Below, piece after piece: positions 1 through 6,889 of a stretch of 62,476 bases of DNA. Under the pieces are notes generated by a model, which was given only the letters and a program-made list of their open reading frames with translations, did no database searches and was not told the DNA's origin. The DNA lies in assembly GCF_017888565.1 (NCBI RefSeq), contig NZ_JAGHFX010000089.1, positions 1 through 62,476 on the forward strand. The letters are read 5' to 3'. A program made the position numbers and the translations under genes. Numbering within the stretch: position 1 is the stretch's first letter; the number at the start of each line of letters is the position of its first letter. The DNA comes from Clostridium sp. GTDB lineage: Bacteria; Bacillota; Clostridia; Clostridiales; Clostridiaceae.

Positions 1-562
1 GTTTATCATTTAATGCTTGTCCACTAAGTCCATAATCTTTAGCTATTTGTGTGATAGTTACAAGACCTTTATTTTTAAGAATAATATCTGTATAATCTGC
101 TTTAGGTTTTAATTCTCCTATTATTTGCTTCTGTTGAGTATTTTCTAATTGAAGATTCTCTACTCTCTTATTTGCAATCTCTAAAGCTCTCTTCATTATC
201 ATTTCTGGACTATTCCAAGCCTTTTCTACTTCTAAGAAGTATTTTCTAGCTTGTTTACCTTTTTCATTACGTTGTATCATTGCTATTTCTTTTGCCATGT
301 CTAATTTAATTTCATGATTAATGATAATTCCTTTAGCACTTCTTTGATTTACTGACATCTTTTCAGCGTCGTCATTTTTGACTTCGCTTGAATTCTTATC
401 ATAGTAATGAACTAAATAATCTTCACCTTTTGTAAACCCATACTCTGTCATTCTTTCAAACCATTTTGGATATTCTGTTCCAATATCTAAGAACTCATGA
501 AGTTCTCTTCCACTTAATGTAATATCATTTTCATTTGTATTAACTTTTATTAATTGATTCAT
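1..562 (-). CDS. Phage antirepressor, AntA/KilAC type (C-terminus outside window)
   Basis: I translated this from the minus strand; it runs off the left edge. The ATG at 562 follows an AAGGAGG Shine-Dalgarno. The N-terminal part (LSGRELHEFLDIGTEYPKW, then FTKGEDY and the NHEIKLDMAKEIAM region) is the AntA antirepressor pattern. It is followed by a charged helical linker and, after about residue 150, by GLVTITQIAKDYGLS, the start of a KilAC-type DNA-binding domain. Proteins of this type relieve lysogenic repression in phages. It is the first of three minus-strand early-type genes and lies downstream of the excisionase-like gene. At least 187 residues are present. Family assignment is confident; action on the repressor encoded here is inferred. 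Confidence 0.85.
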   Translation of the reverse strand, partial: MNQLIKVNTNENDITLSGRELHEFLDIGTEYPKWFERMTEYGFTKGEDYLVHYYDKNSSEVKNDDAEKMSVNQRSAKGIIINHEIKLDMAKEIAMIQRNEKGKQARKYFLEVEKAWNSPEMIMKRALEIANKRVENLQLENTQQKQIIGELKPKADYTDIILKNKGLVTITQIAKDYGLSGQALNDK

Positions 563-595
563 TTCTTATCCTCCTTAATTTTTATTCTGTTAAGC

Positions 596-799
596 CTAAG
601 CTTTTAATTGAGTTATATTATCTAAATCTGAAAAATCTTTTCCTTGAGCTTCTTTTAAAAATCTTTCTAACTCAAAGTCAGTTACTTTTTTACTTCCTAA
701 AACTAAATAGTTTAAATGTCCTTTTTTCATTAATTCATAGACATAACTAGGATTTACTCTTAATACCTTTGACACTTCTTTTACAGTTAAAAGTTTCAT
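596..799 (-). CDS. Excisionase-family helix-turn-helix protein
   Basis: A 67-residue protein with the MerR/excisionase-type winged HTH layout: LLTVKEVSKVLRVNPSYVYELMKKGHL followed by a short wing and an acidic tail. The ATG follows a GGGGGG-rich ribosome site. Small proteins like this serve as phage excisionases (recombination directionality factors) or as early regulators. It sits between the Cro-like gene and the antirepressor on the same strand, so it is probably part of the lytic-direction transcript. Whether it partners the integrase at 2270 cannot be told from sequence, because many such proteins act only as regulators. Confidence 0.75.
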   Translation of the reverse strand: MKLLTVKEVSKVLRVNPSYVYELMKKGHLNYLVLGSKKVTDFELERFLKEAQGKDFSDLDNITQLKA

Positions 800-879
800 A
801 TTTTCCCCCCTTTTATAAATTTCCTGTAAACTTTTATATATGAAATAAAAATATAAAAATTATCTTATAAGTCTAGTAT

Positions 880-1119
880 TTAATTTTCCAGTAAACCCTG
901 TGTATTTACGATATTTTTGAATAAATTTAAATTTATCTCTAATTCACTGGATATATTAAGCAATGTTTCTAAACTAGGTGAATATCTTCCACTTTCAATG
1001 TCAGATATATAACTTCTTGAAAGACAGCATTTATCAGCTAGAAATTGTTGGGTCATATTCTTGCTTTTCCTCGCTTCCTTTATAATACTTCCAATTTCTT
1101 TTTTTGAATTTATTTTCAA
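880..1119 (-). CDS. Cro-like XRE-family HTH regulator
   Basis: A 79-residue protein that is nearly all one XRE helix-turn-helix domain (KEARKSKNMTQQFLADKCCL, then SRSYISDIESGRYSPSLETLL). It starts at a TTG codon preceded by GGAGGAG. It is divergent from the CI-like repressor at 1346, and the 226-base region between them carries the operator boxes. This is the classical position of a Cro-type repressor at the head of the lytic transcript. Size and lack of any second domain fit that role. Its recognition helix resembles that of the opposing repressor (SRSY...DIE.. RY.PS in both), so both may bind the same boxes; that is inference. Confidence 0.8.
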   Translation of the reverse strand: MKINSKKEIGSIIKEARKSKNMTQQFLADKCCLSRSYISDIESGRYSPSLETLLNISSELEINLNLFKNIVNTQGLLEN

Positions 1120-1145
1120 TACTTTCTCCTCCTTTCTATATTTAA

Positions 1146-1174
1146 ATTGTATTGTATTAACGACATTTTGTAAA
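1146..1174 (-). promoter_or_regulatory. Sigma-70-type promoter of the Cro-like operon
   Basis: Read on the minus strand: TTTACA at 1174-1169, a 17-base spacer, then TACAAT at 1151-1146. It lies just upstream of the GGAGGAG site of the Cro-like gene. An operator box (TATTAACGACATTTTG, 1155-1170) covers the spacer and part of the -35, which suggests repression by blocking polymerase. Confidence 0.65.
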
Positions 1175-1334
1175 ATGTAATTTACTAGTATTTACGACTT
1201 TCATGAAGGATTAGGGTATATTTTTCTTTCTCTTCCTCTTTTTTGCTCATTTTCCCTTGTATTTACGACATTTTACTAGTTGAATTTCCGACATTATTGT
1301 TATATACTTTATCTATAGTCGGTAATGACGACAG
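1154..1334. promoter_or_regulatory. Repeated operator boxes of the lysogeny switch
   Basis: The divergent intergenic region holds several copies of an ACGAC/CCGAC-centred box: TATTAACGACATTTT (about 1155-1169), TATTTACGACTTT (about 1189-1201), TATTTACGACATTTTAC (about 1260-1276) and ATTTCCGACATTATT (about 1284-1298). At 1319-1333 there is a GTCG-N7-CGAC inverted pair. Two copies overlap the two opposing promoters. A related TATTTACGATATTTTT occurs inside the Cro-like gene at about 903-918. This arrangement fits binding sites for the two XRE regulators, although no binding is demonstrated. Confidence 0.65.
1280..1308 (+). promoter_or_regulatory. Sigma-70-type promoter of the repressor operon
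   Basis: TTGAAT at 1280-1285, an exact 17-base spacer, and TATACT at 1303-1308, about 40 bases before the repressor ATG. One operator box (TTCCGACATTA) lies inside the spacer, which suggests autoregulation of the repressor. Confidence 0.7.
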
Positions 1335-1345
1335 GAGGTTATAAA

Positions 1346-1777
1346 ATGGATTTAGGTTTAAGAATTAAGACTTTAAGGAAAGAACTAAAATTAACACAAG
1401 AAGATTTAGCTAAGAAAGCTTCAATTTCTCGCTCATATCTAGCAGATATAGAAAGAAATCGATACAATCCAAGCGTTGATACACTTATTAATATAGCTAA
1501 AGGTTTAGGGATATCTCTTTCTGATTTAGTTTCTGAACACGAATCTGTTATAGAAAAAAATAATAAACAAACAATAGAAAATAACTTTCCTCTAATTCCT
1601 GAAAAATTTATTAATGCAGATGAAGCTAGGGAATATGTTATGAAACATCAAATTTTAGCTTATGGAGGGTTAAACCCATCTAAAATGACTGATAAAGAAA
1701 TATTGAACTTTGCTAATGAAATGCTAAATCAAGCCGAATTACTAGGATTAAAATATAGTATGAAGAAGAAAAAATAA
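1346..1777 (+). CDS. CI-like phage repressor, XRE-family HTH
   Basis: The protein is 143 residues from the ATG at 1346, which follows AGGAGG at a good distance; an in-frame ATG at 1325 lacks such a site. Residues 1-65 form an XRE DNA-binding domain (LRIKTLRKELKLTQEDLAKK, SRSYLADIERNRYNPSVDTL). The rest is a helical C-terminal region ending in a lysine run. It lies 22 bases upstream of an ImmA/IrrE-type metallopeptidase gene. That pairing, as in ICEBs1 ImmR-ImmA, suggests that the peptidase cleaves this repressor to trigger induction. The DNA-binding assignment is clear; control by cleavage is inferred from context. Confidence 0.85.
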   Translation: MDLGLRIKTLRKELKLTQEDLAKKASISRSYLADIERNRYNPSVDTLINIAKGLGISLSDLVSEHESVIEKNNKQTIENNFPLIPEKFINADEAREYVMKHQILAYGGLNPSKMTDKEILNFANEMLNQAELLGLKYSMKKKK

Positions 1778-1799
1778 TTGACTTCTAAGGGGGAAACTT

Positions 1800-2231
1800 A
1801 TGAGATGGATTAATGAAGTGGTTGATGGATTATTAGATACATATAAAACAAATAATCCCTATGAATTATGCAGACATTTAAAAATACAAATACTTAGGGT
1901 AGTTTCAAACAATCCTTTGTTATGTCACAAAGATTCTGTATATTATCGCAACTATTTTGAAAAAGAAATAATTTTCATTAGAGATGATCTATATGGATAT
2001 AATGAAGAGTTCATACTAAGACATGAATTAGGACACGCTCTACTCCATACAGACATATCAAATTCAAAATTTACTAATATAGGTAAGTTAGATAAACAAG
2101 CAAATTATTTTGCTCTCTGTCTAACAGGTATTAAATTAGATATTTTAGAAATGGAAGGATTGACATTAAAGCAAATTGCCAGTTGTATAAACGTTCCTTA
2201 TGAGCCTTTATCTCAACTGGTTAATTTATAA
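1800..2231 (+). CDS. ImmA/IrrE-family metallo-endopeptidase
   Basis: A 143-residue protein with the zinc-binding HELGH motif at residues 75-79 (RHELGHALLHTD). ImmA/IrrE proteins cleave XRE repressors, and this gene directly follows one. The conserved downstream glutamate region, usually of the form ExEAnxFA, reads LDKQANYFA here, so the usual acidic ligand position is Asp or shifted and the second Glu is Gln. The enzyme may still bind zinc, but this is a visible departure. It probably acts as the antirepressor peptidase of this element. Confidence 0.8.
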   Translation: MRWINEVVDGLLDTYKTNNPYELCRHLKIQILRVVSNNPLLCHKDSVYYRNYFEKEIIFIRDDLYGYNEEFILRHELGHALLHTDISNSKFTNIGKLDKQANYFALCLTGIKLDILEMEGLTLKQIASCINVPYEPLSQLVNL

Positions 2232-2269
2232 ATATTAAAAGAACATACGTTCGGAAAGGATGTGATTTA

Positions 2270-3433
2270 ATGGCAGGAAGCCTAAGAAAAAGGGGGAACA
2301 AATGGTACTATTCATATGAAACATTCGATTCCTTAGGCAATAAAAAAAGAGTTGAAAGAGTTGGAGGTGTAACTAAAAAAGAAGCTCAACAAAAATTAAA
2401 TGAAGCACTTTATAAAAGAGATTGTGGCTTTATAGAATCAGATAATACTTTATTAAAAGATTATTTGAATAATTGGCTTGAAACTTATATAAAGCCAAAT
2501 AGAAAAGATAATACTTATTATAGGTATAAAGGTATTATATAAAATGCTATTAATCCAGTTATAGGATCTATACAACTTAGAAATTTAAAACCTATCCATA
2601 TTGAAAAAATGCTTAATTACAATAAAGAAAGAGGACTTAAGAATACTACACTTCAAAATATTTTTACTGCTCTTAATTCTTCTCTTAATAGAGCTTTGAA
2701 GCTACAATTAATAAATAATAATGTTTGTAAATTCGTTGATAGACCTAAGAGAGAACGTTTTGTTGCCGAGACATTATCAATTGAAGAATTTCATACTATT
2801 CTAAATTCATTAAACAATGAAGATTTTAGAGATTATATAATGAAACTCGCTTTAACAATGACATTAGAGCTTGGATTAAGGCGGGGAGAATTATCTGGCT
2901 TAACTTGGGATAACATTGATTTCAAAAATAATAAAATTAAAATTGAAAATAATTTTATCAAAACTAATGCTGGAGTAAAAGTAACTACACCTAAAACAGA
3001 AGAAAGTAAGAGAACGTTAGTTGTAAGTGGTTCTTTAATATCAATGCTAAAAGAACATAAAAAAATATTACTTCAAAACAAAATTAATTATGGGGAATTT
3101 TATACAAATGAAAATATATTAGATGGGAAAAAATATGATTTTGTTTTCATATGGGAAAGTGGTATTTATATAGATCCAAATTATTGGACTCATAGGTTTA
3201 GCAGAGTTTTAAAAAAATTATCTATAAATAAAAAAATACGATGGCACGATTTAAGGCATACTAATGCTACTTTGCTTTTGTCTCAAGGAGTAAATTTTAA
3301 AACTATCCAAATAAGACTAGGCCACGCTGATATAAATACAACATTAAATATATATTCCCATGTAACCGAAGAAATGCAAAGAGAAGCAAGTGAAAAAATT
3401 ACTAATCTAATGCAACTCCCAAAGGCAAAATAA
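2270..3433 (+). pseudogene. int: Tyrosine integrase interrupted by one in-frame stop codon
   Basis: Two ORFs (2270-2542 and 2609-3433) are in the same frame and are separated only by a TAA at 2540-2542. Reading through gives a continuous protein of about 387 residues, the normal size of phage and ICE integrases. The N-terminal part (SLRKRGNKWYYSYETFDS) is the AP2-like arm-binding domain. Next comes the SAM-like core-binding domain, where the stop falls (YRYKGII*NAINPVIG). The catalytic domain is complete: LRRGELSGLTW holds the first Arg, HDLRHTNATLLLSQG the His-x-x-Arg, LGHADINTTLNIYSH the second His and catalytic Tyr. An AAA-to-TAA change would explain the stop. The product is probably inactive unless the stop is read through or a sequencing error. 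Confidence 0.85.
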
Positions 3434-3479
3434 AAAAGTTGGCAAAATTTCGGCAAAAGCCAAAGAAATTTTCCCAACT
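3432..3479 (-). terminator. Large hairpin downstream of rnpB, probable terminator
   Basis: On the minus strand, AGTTGG pairs with CCAACT and AAAATTTC with GAAATTTT around a GGC/GCC inner stem. The hairpin is followed by TTTTTTATTTT. It lies 3' of rnpB and directly after the integrase stop on the other strand. The repeated TTGGCAAAA/TCGGCAAAA core also resembles integrase arm-type sites found beside phage int genes, so it could have either role or both. Confidence 0.6.
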
Positions 3480-3494
3480 ATCCATTTTACTTAT

Positions 3495-3835
3495 GCGAGA
3501 TAAGCCGTAAGCGGAGTTCTGTATTAAGCAATCATCTATCTAGGCTTATTGTTGCCAATAAGCTCAAGCGGTACACCCGGAAACGGAGCGGGCAACTCCT
3601 AAATGTTTCCCTATTCGACCTTGCTCCAGGTGGGGTTTACATAGCCATCATGTCACCATGATGCTGGTGAGCTCTTACCTCGCCTTTCCACCCTTACCTA
3701 AAAATTTAGGCGGTATCTCTCTGTTGCACTTTCCTTCAAGTCGCCTTGACTGGACGTTATCCAGCACCCTGCCCTATGGAGCTCCGACTTTCCTCTCCTA
3801 GATCTAGTCTAGCAGCGATTGCATGTCTTACTCGC
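3495..3835 (-). ncRNA. rnpB: RNase P RNA, class A
   Basis: This is the catalytic RNA of RNase P, which removes 5' leaders from tRNA precursors. The minus strand shows the conserved GAGGAAAGTC...GCTCCATAGGGCAGGGTGC block near the 5' end, the ACAGAGAGATACCGCC and GGTAAGGGTGGAAAGGCG segments in the middle, and GTAAACCCCACCTGGAGCAA. The 3' end has TAGATAGATGATTGC...ACAGAACTCCGCTTACGGC. The ends pair as helix P1: GCGAGTAAG at 3835-3827 with CTTA-T-CTCGC ending at 3495. Those pairings set the limits given here, which may be off by a few bases. The layout is the ancestral class A form, not the Bacillus class B form. Confidence 0.93.
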
Positions 3836-3888
3836 GAAGATTATCTTAACATAACTTAATTAATAATGCAAATGATATTTTTTACAAT

Positions 3889-4137
3889 TTACACAAATTG
3901 TAGTATCAAAATTAACATAAGTAGTATAACCCAAGAATAAAATCCTATGCCAGAAAGTAATAAAGTTAATATTATAAGTATGAATATACATAATCTAGCA
4001 CCTGGATTGACGCAGGTTTTAAAAAAGCTTCCACCCTTTCCAATATTTTTACCTATACCATCACATATATCTTTAAAACCATCTTGAAATACTTTTGTCC
4101 ATGATTTGTTTTTCTTTTTATAATATGATTTACTCAT
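3889..4137 (-). CDS. Small membrane protein of unknown function
   Basis: An 82-residue protein with a GGGGGATG ribosome site before its ATG. Residues 1-45 are strongly basic and hydrophilic (SKSYYKKKNKSW, then a glycine-rich DGIGKNIGKGGSF). Residues 48-82 are hydrophobic and would make one long or two short membrane segments joined by a tight turn near GIGFYSW. I do not recognise a family. It stands alone between rnpB and the nif3 terminator and is probably monocistronic. Composition and start signal favour a real gene. Confidence 0.6.
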   Translation of the reverse strand: MSKSYYKKKNKSWTKVFQDGFKDICDGIGKNIGKGGSFFKTCVNPGARLCIFILIILTLLLSGIGFYSWVILLMLILILQFV

Positions 4138-4197
4138 AGTTCATCCCCCGATATTATTCTTATTATTAATATTATGCTTAAATCAAAAATTTTGTGT

Positions 4198-4227
4198 ATA
4201 AAAAAGACCTTACACAAATGTGTAAGG
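4198..4227 (-). terminator. Terminator overlapping the end of nif3
   Basis: CCTTACACAAATGTGTAAGG (4208-4227) is a perfect stem with a small loop. On the minus strand it is followed by TC and a run of Ts. The nif3 stop codon lies at 4212-4210, so the stem is partly inside the coding sequence and encodes the last residues. Confidence 0.75.
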
Positions 4228-5001
4228 ATCTTCACTTTTAGTAGATATTAAAATTTCTAAGTCTTGTAATTTATCATTTAATCTATTTATAACTTCTAAA
4301 AAAACTATCCATTCAGAGGAAAAATGTCCTGTATCAATTATAGATACTCCCATTTCTTTATAATCAGATGCATAATGATATGTTGTATCACCTGTTACTA
4401 TGCAGTCTGCCCCTTTTTTGTATGCTCTTTCAAAAAAATCACTTCCACTCCCATTTATAACTGCGATATTTTTTACTTTTTCACATCCTCTAACAACCTT
4501 TAATGATTTTACATTTAGCTTTTCTTTAATATCTTTTATTAAATCGTCCAATTGGATATAATCTTCTAATCTAATAATTCTTCCTAGACCTTCATTATTA
4601 TTTCTAGCCCTCTTATTAGCCTCTAGAAGCTCTTCAGATTCATATCCTAATACATTTACTATAGTTTCATTTAAGCCTTTCTCAGCTGAATCTAAATTAG
4701 TATGACTTGAATATAAACTTATATCACTTTTGATAAGTTCTATTATTTTTTTTCCTATCAGCGTATCAGTAGTTATGCTATTAGGTTTCCTAAATATAAG
4801 TGGATGATGAGTTATTATTAAATCTACTTTCTTTTCTTTTGCTTCTTTTATAACATCTAATGTGCAGTCTAGAGCCAAAAGTATTTTTTCTACTTTCTTT
4901 TCTTTATCTCCTACCATTAGTCCTACATTATCAAAATCTTCTTTTAGCGTTTTAGGAGCAAATTCCTCCATTATTTCAATTATATCTTTAACTTTTTTCA
5001 T
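4210..5001 (-). CDS. Nif3-like dinuclear metal-centre protein (YqfO family)
   Basis: The protein is about 263 residues if it starts at the ATG at 5001, which is 7-8 bases from AAGGACG; the ATG at 5007 is too close to that site. Recognisable blocks are EEFAPKTLKEDFDNVGLMVG at the N-terminus, the metal-binding LIITHHPLIF, SSHTNLDSAEKGLNE, and near the C-terminus GDTTYHYASDYKEMGVSIIDTGHFSSE. Bacillus YqfO is longer because of an inserted PII-like domain, which this short version lacks. The enzymatic role of the family is unsettled, with GTP cyclohydrolase-like and nucleotide-binding roles suggested. It is the last gene of the dnaG-rpoD-trmK cluster. Confidence 0.88.
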   Translation of the reverse strand: MKKVKDIIEIMEEFAPKTLKEDFDNVGLMVGDKEKKVEKILLALDCTLDVIKEAKEKKVDLIITHHPLIFRKPNSITTDTLIGKKIIELIKSDISLYSSHTNLDSAEKGLNETIVNVLGYESEELLEANKRARNNNEGLGRIIRLEDYIQLDDLIKDIKEKLNVKSLKVVRGCEKVKNIAVINGSGSDFFERAYKKGADCIVTGDTTYHYASDYKEMGVSIIDTGHFSSEWIVFLEVINRLNDKLQDLEILISTKSEDPYTFV

Positions 5002-5012
5002 AAACATCGTCC

Positions 5013-5705
5013 TTATAGAAAATTAATCATATTAGTAATCATATCTATTTTTTCTTGTATAGATTTTCTTCTTTCACTTGCATTAACAGTGCTTTCTGTT
5101 ATAAAACTAATAATTCTTTTATAGTTTTTAACTTTTGAAATTAAATATTCCTTCATTAAAGGATGTTTTTGCATTAAAAGCTTTGGGCTTACTTCGTAAT
5201 ATATTGCATCTAAACTGGTAGCTTCACCTTCTTTTCGTCTTACCTTAAAAAGCTCATAATATATATTTTCATCTAAACAAAGATCTTCACTTATTATTTC
5301 ATAATTATTATTATAAAGATATTCTCTTAACACTTCTGGATTTTGAGCTGGTTGAAGTATTAGATATTTCATAGAGTCAACTTTTTCAACTTGTGATTCA
5401 AGTATATCTCTAATTAAATTTCCCCCCATTCCTGCAATTACAGTAACTTCAACTTCATCTTTTTCTAGAGCCTTAAGTCCATCACCTAGCCTAAACTCTA
5501 ATTCATCTCCCATACCTTCTAGTATAGCATTTAATCTCGCTTTATCTAAAGGCTCCTTATTTATATCTACTGCAATCGCTTTGCTACAAATTCCATTTTT
5601 TAATGCATATAAAGGAATGTATCCATGATCTGTTCCTATATCTGCTAATACTGATGTGCTTTCAATGTGTTTAATTATAAAATTTAATCTTTCGCTTAGT
5701 TCCAT
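5013..5705 (-). CDS. trmK: tRNA (adenine(22)-N(1))-methyltransferase TrmK
   Basis: A 230-residue SAM-dependent enzyme that makes m1A22 in tRNA. The SAM-binding motifs are DIGTDHGYIPLYAL (motif I), AIAVDINKEPLDKA (motif II) and EVTVIAGMGGNLI, the last holding the family-specific GMGG loop. LQPAQNPEVLREYL and a C-terminal helical hairpin (ISKVKNYKRIISFI) complete the fold. The ATG has AAGGAG before it. It sits between rpoD and nif3, as yqfN sits beside yqfO in Bacillus, and its stop is 11 bases from the nif3 start, so the two are co-translated from one message. Confidence 0.92.
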   Translation of the reverse strand: MELSERLNFIIKHIESTSVLADIGTDHGYIPLYALKNGICSKAIAVDINKEPLDKARLNAILEGMGDELEFRLGDGLKALEKDEVEVTVIAGMGGNLIRDILESQVEKVDSMKYLILQPAQNPEVLREYLYNNNYEIISEDLCLDENIYYELFKVRRKEGEATSLDAIYYEVSPKLLMQKHPLMKEYLISKVKNYKRIISFITESTVNASERRKSIQEKIDMITNMINFL

Positions 5706-5746
5706 AATTCTTCTCCTTGCTAAATTAAAATTAGCACCTTTTGGTG

Positions 5747-6859
5747 CTAATCTAAATAATCCTTTAATTTTTTACTTCTTGAAGGGTGTCTTAATTTCCT
5801 AAGAGCTTTCGCTTCTATTTGTCTTATTCTTTCCCTTGTTACATTAAATTCTTTACCAACTTCTTCAAGGGTTCTTGCTCTTCCATCATCTAATCCAAAT
5901 CTTAGCCTTAATACTTTTTCTTCCCTAGGAGTTAAAGTATCTAATACATTTATTAATTGTTCTTTAAGCATTGTAAATGCAGCTGCTTCTGCTGGTGCTA
6001 AAGCATCATCATCTGGTATAAAGTCTCCAAGATGTGAATCTTCTTCCTCACCTATAGGAGTTTCTAGAGATACTGGCTCTTGAGCTATCTTTTGTATTTC
6101 TCTTACCTTATCTACTGGTAAATCCATAACTTTTGATATTTCCTCTGGGAATGGGTCTCTTCCTAGCTCTTGTAATAATTGTCTTTGGACTCTTATTAGT
6201 TTATTTATAGTTTCTACCATATGTACAGGTATTCTAATAGTTCTTGCTTGGTCAGCAATAGCTCTTGTTATTGCCTGTCTTATCCACCATGTAGCATAAG
6301 TAGAGAATTTAAAGCCCTTTCTATAATCGAACTTTTCTACAGCTTTTATAAGCCCTAGATTTCCTTCTTGTATAAGGTCTAAAAATAACATTCCTCTTCC
6401 AACATATCTTTTAGCAATACTTACAACAAGTCTTAAATTTGCTTCTGCTAATTTTTTCTTAGCTCTTTGATCACCTTGCTCTATTCTATTTGCTAATTCT
6501 ATTTCCTCTTCTGAAGATAATAAAGGAACTTTTCCAATTTCTTTTAAGTACATTCTTACTGGGTCATCTATTGCAATTCCCTCTGGAATAGTTAAGTCTA
6601 AGTCTAGTTCTTCTTCGACTTCATCTGCTTCATTAGGATCACCTATTACTTCAATTCCCATTGACTCTAACACTTCATAAATTTTTTCTATTTGTTCTGG
6701 ACTTAGATCAATATGCTCAACCTCATCCATTATTTCCTTATATGTTAAAGTACCACTCTTCTTTCCTTTATCTAGTAGATTTTTAACTATAGTCATTTTG
6801 CTATTTTTGTCCTCATTCTCTTTTTTGCCTTGTTTAGCTTTTGTTTTTTCATCTACCAT
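5747..6859 (-). CDS. rpoD: Primary sigma factor RpoD/SigA
   Basis: The housekeeping sigma factor. From the ATG at 6859, preceded by GGAGGT, the protein has 370 residues; an in-frame upstream start at 6886 lacks a good site. Region 1.1 is N-terminal ([20 protein letters not shown]). Region 1.2 follows ([18 protein letters not shown]). Region 2 includes [20 protein letters not shown] and the -10 recognition helix [20 protein letters not shown]. Region 3 follows, and region 4.2 is [20 protein letters not shown]. It lies 30 bases after dnaG, forming the typical dnaG-rpoD pair. Confidence 0.97.
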   Translation of the reverse strand: MVDEKTKAKQGKKENEDKNSKMTIVKNLLDKGKKSGTLTYKEIMDEVEHIDLSPEQIEKIYEVLESMGIEVIGDPNEADEVEEELDLDLTIPEGIAIDDPVRMYLKEIGKVPLLSSEEEIELANRIEQGDQRAKKKLAEANLRLVVSIAKRYVGRGMLFLDLIQEGNLGLIKAVEKFDYRKGFKFSTYATWWIRQAITRAIADQARTIRIPVHMVETINKLIRVQRQLLQELGRDPFPEEISKVMDLPVDKVREIQKIAQEPVSLETPIGEEEDSHLGDFIPDDDALAPAEAAAFTMLKEQLINVLDTLTPREEKVLRLRFGLDDGRARTLEEVGKEFNVTRERIRQIEAKALRKLRHPSRSKKLKDYLD

Positions 6860-6889
6860 TTTGTTACCTCCTTCCGTTATTGCCAACTA

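Noticed and set aside
2543..2608. Possibility that the two integrase ORFs are separate genes
   Set aside because: The codons between them continue the integrase sequence in the same frame (NAINPVIGSIQLRNLKPIHI), and the second part has no ribosome site of its own.
3283..3477. 64-codon minus-strand ORF over the integrase end
   Set aside because: It lies opposite the catalytic domain of the integrase and runs through the terminator hairpin.
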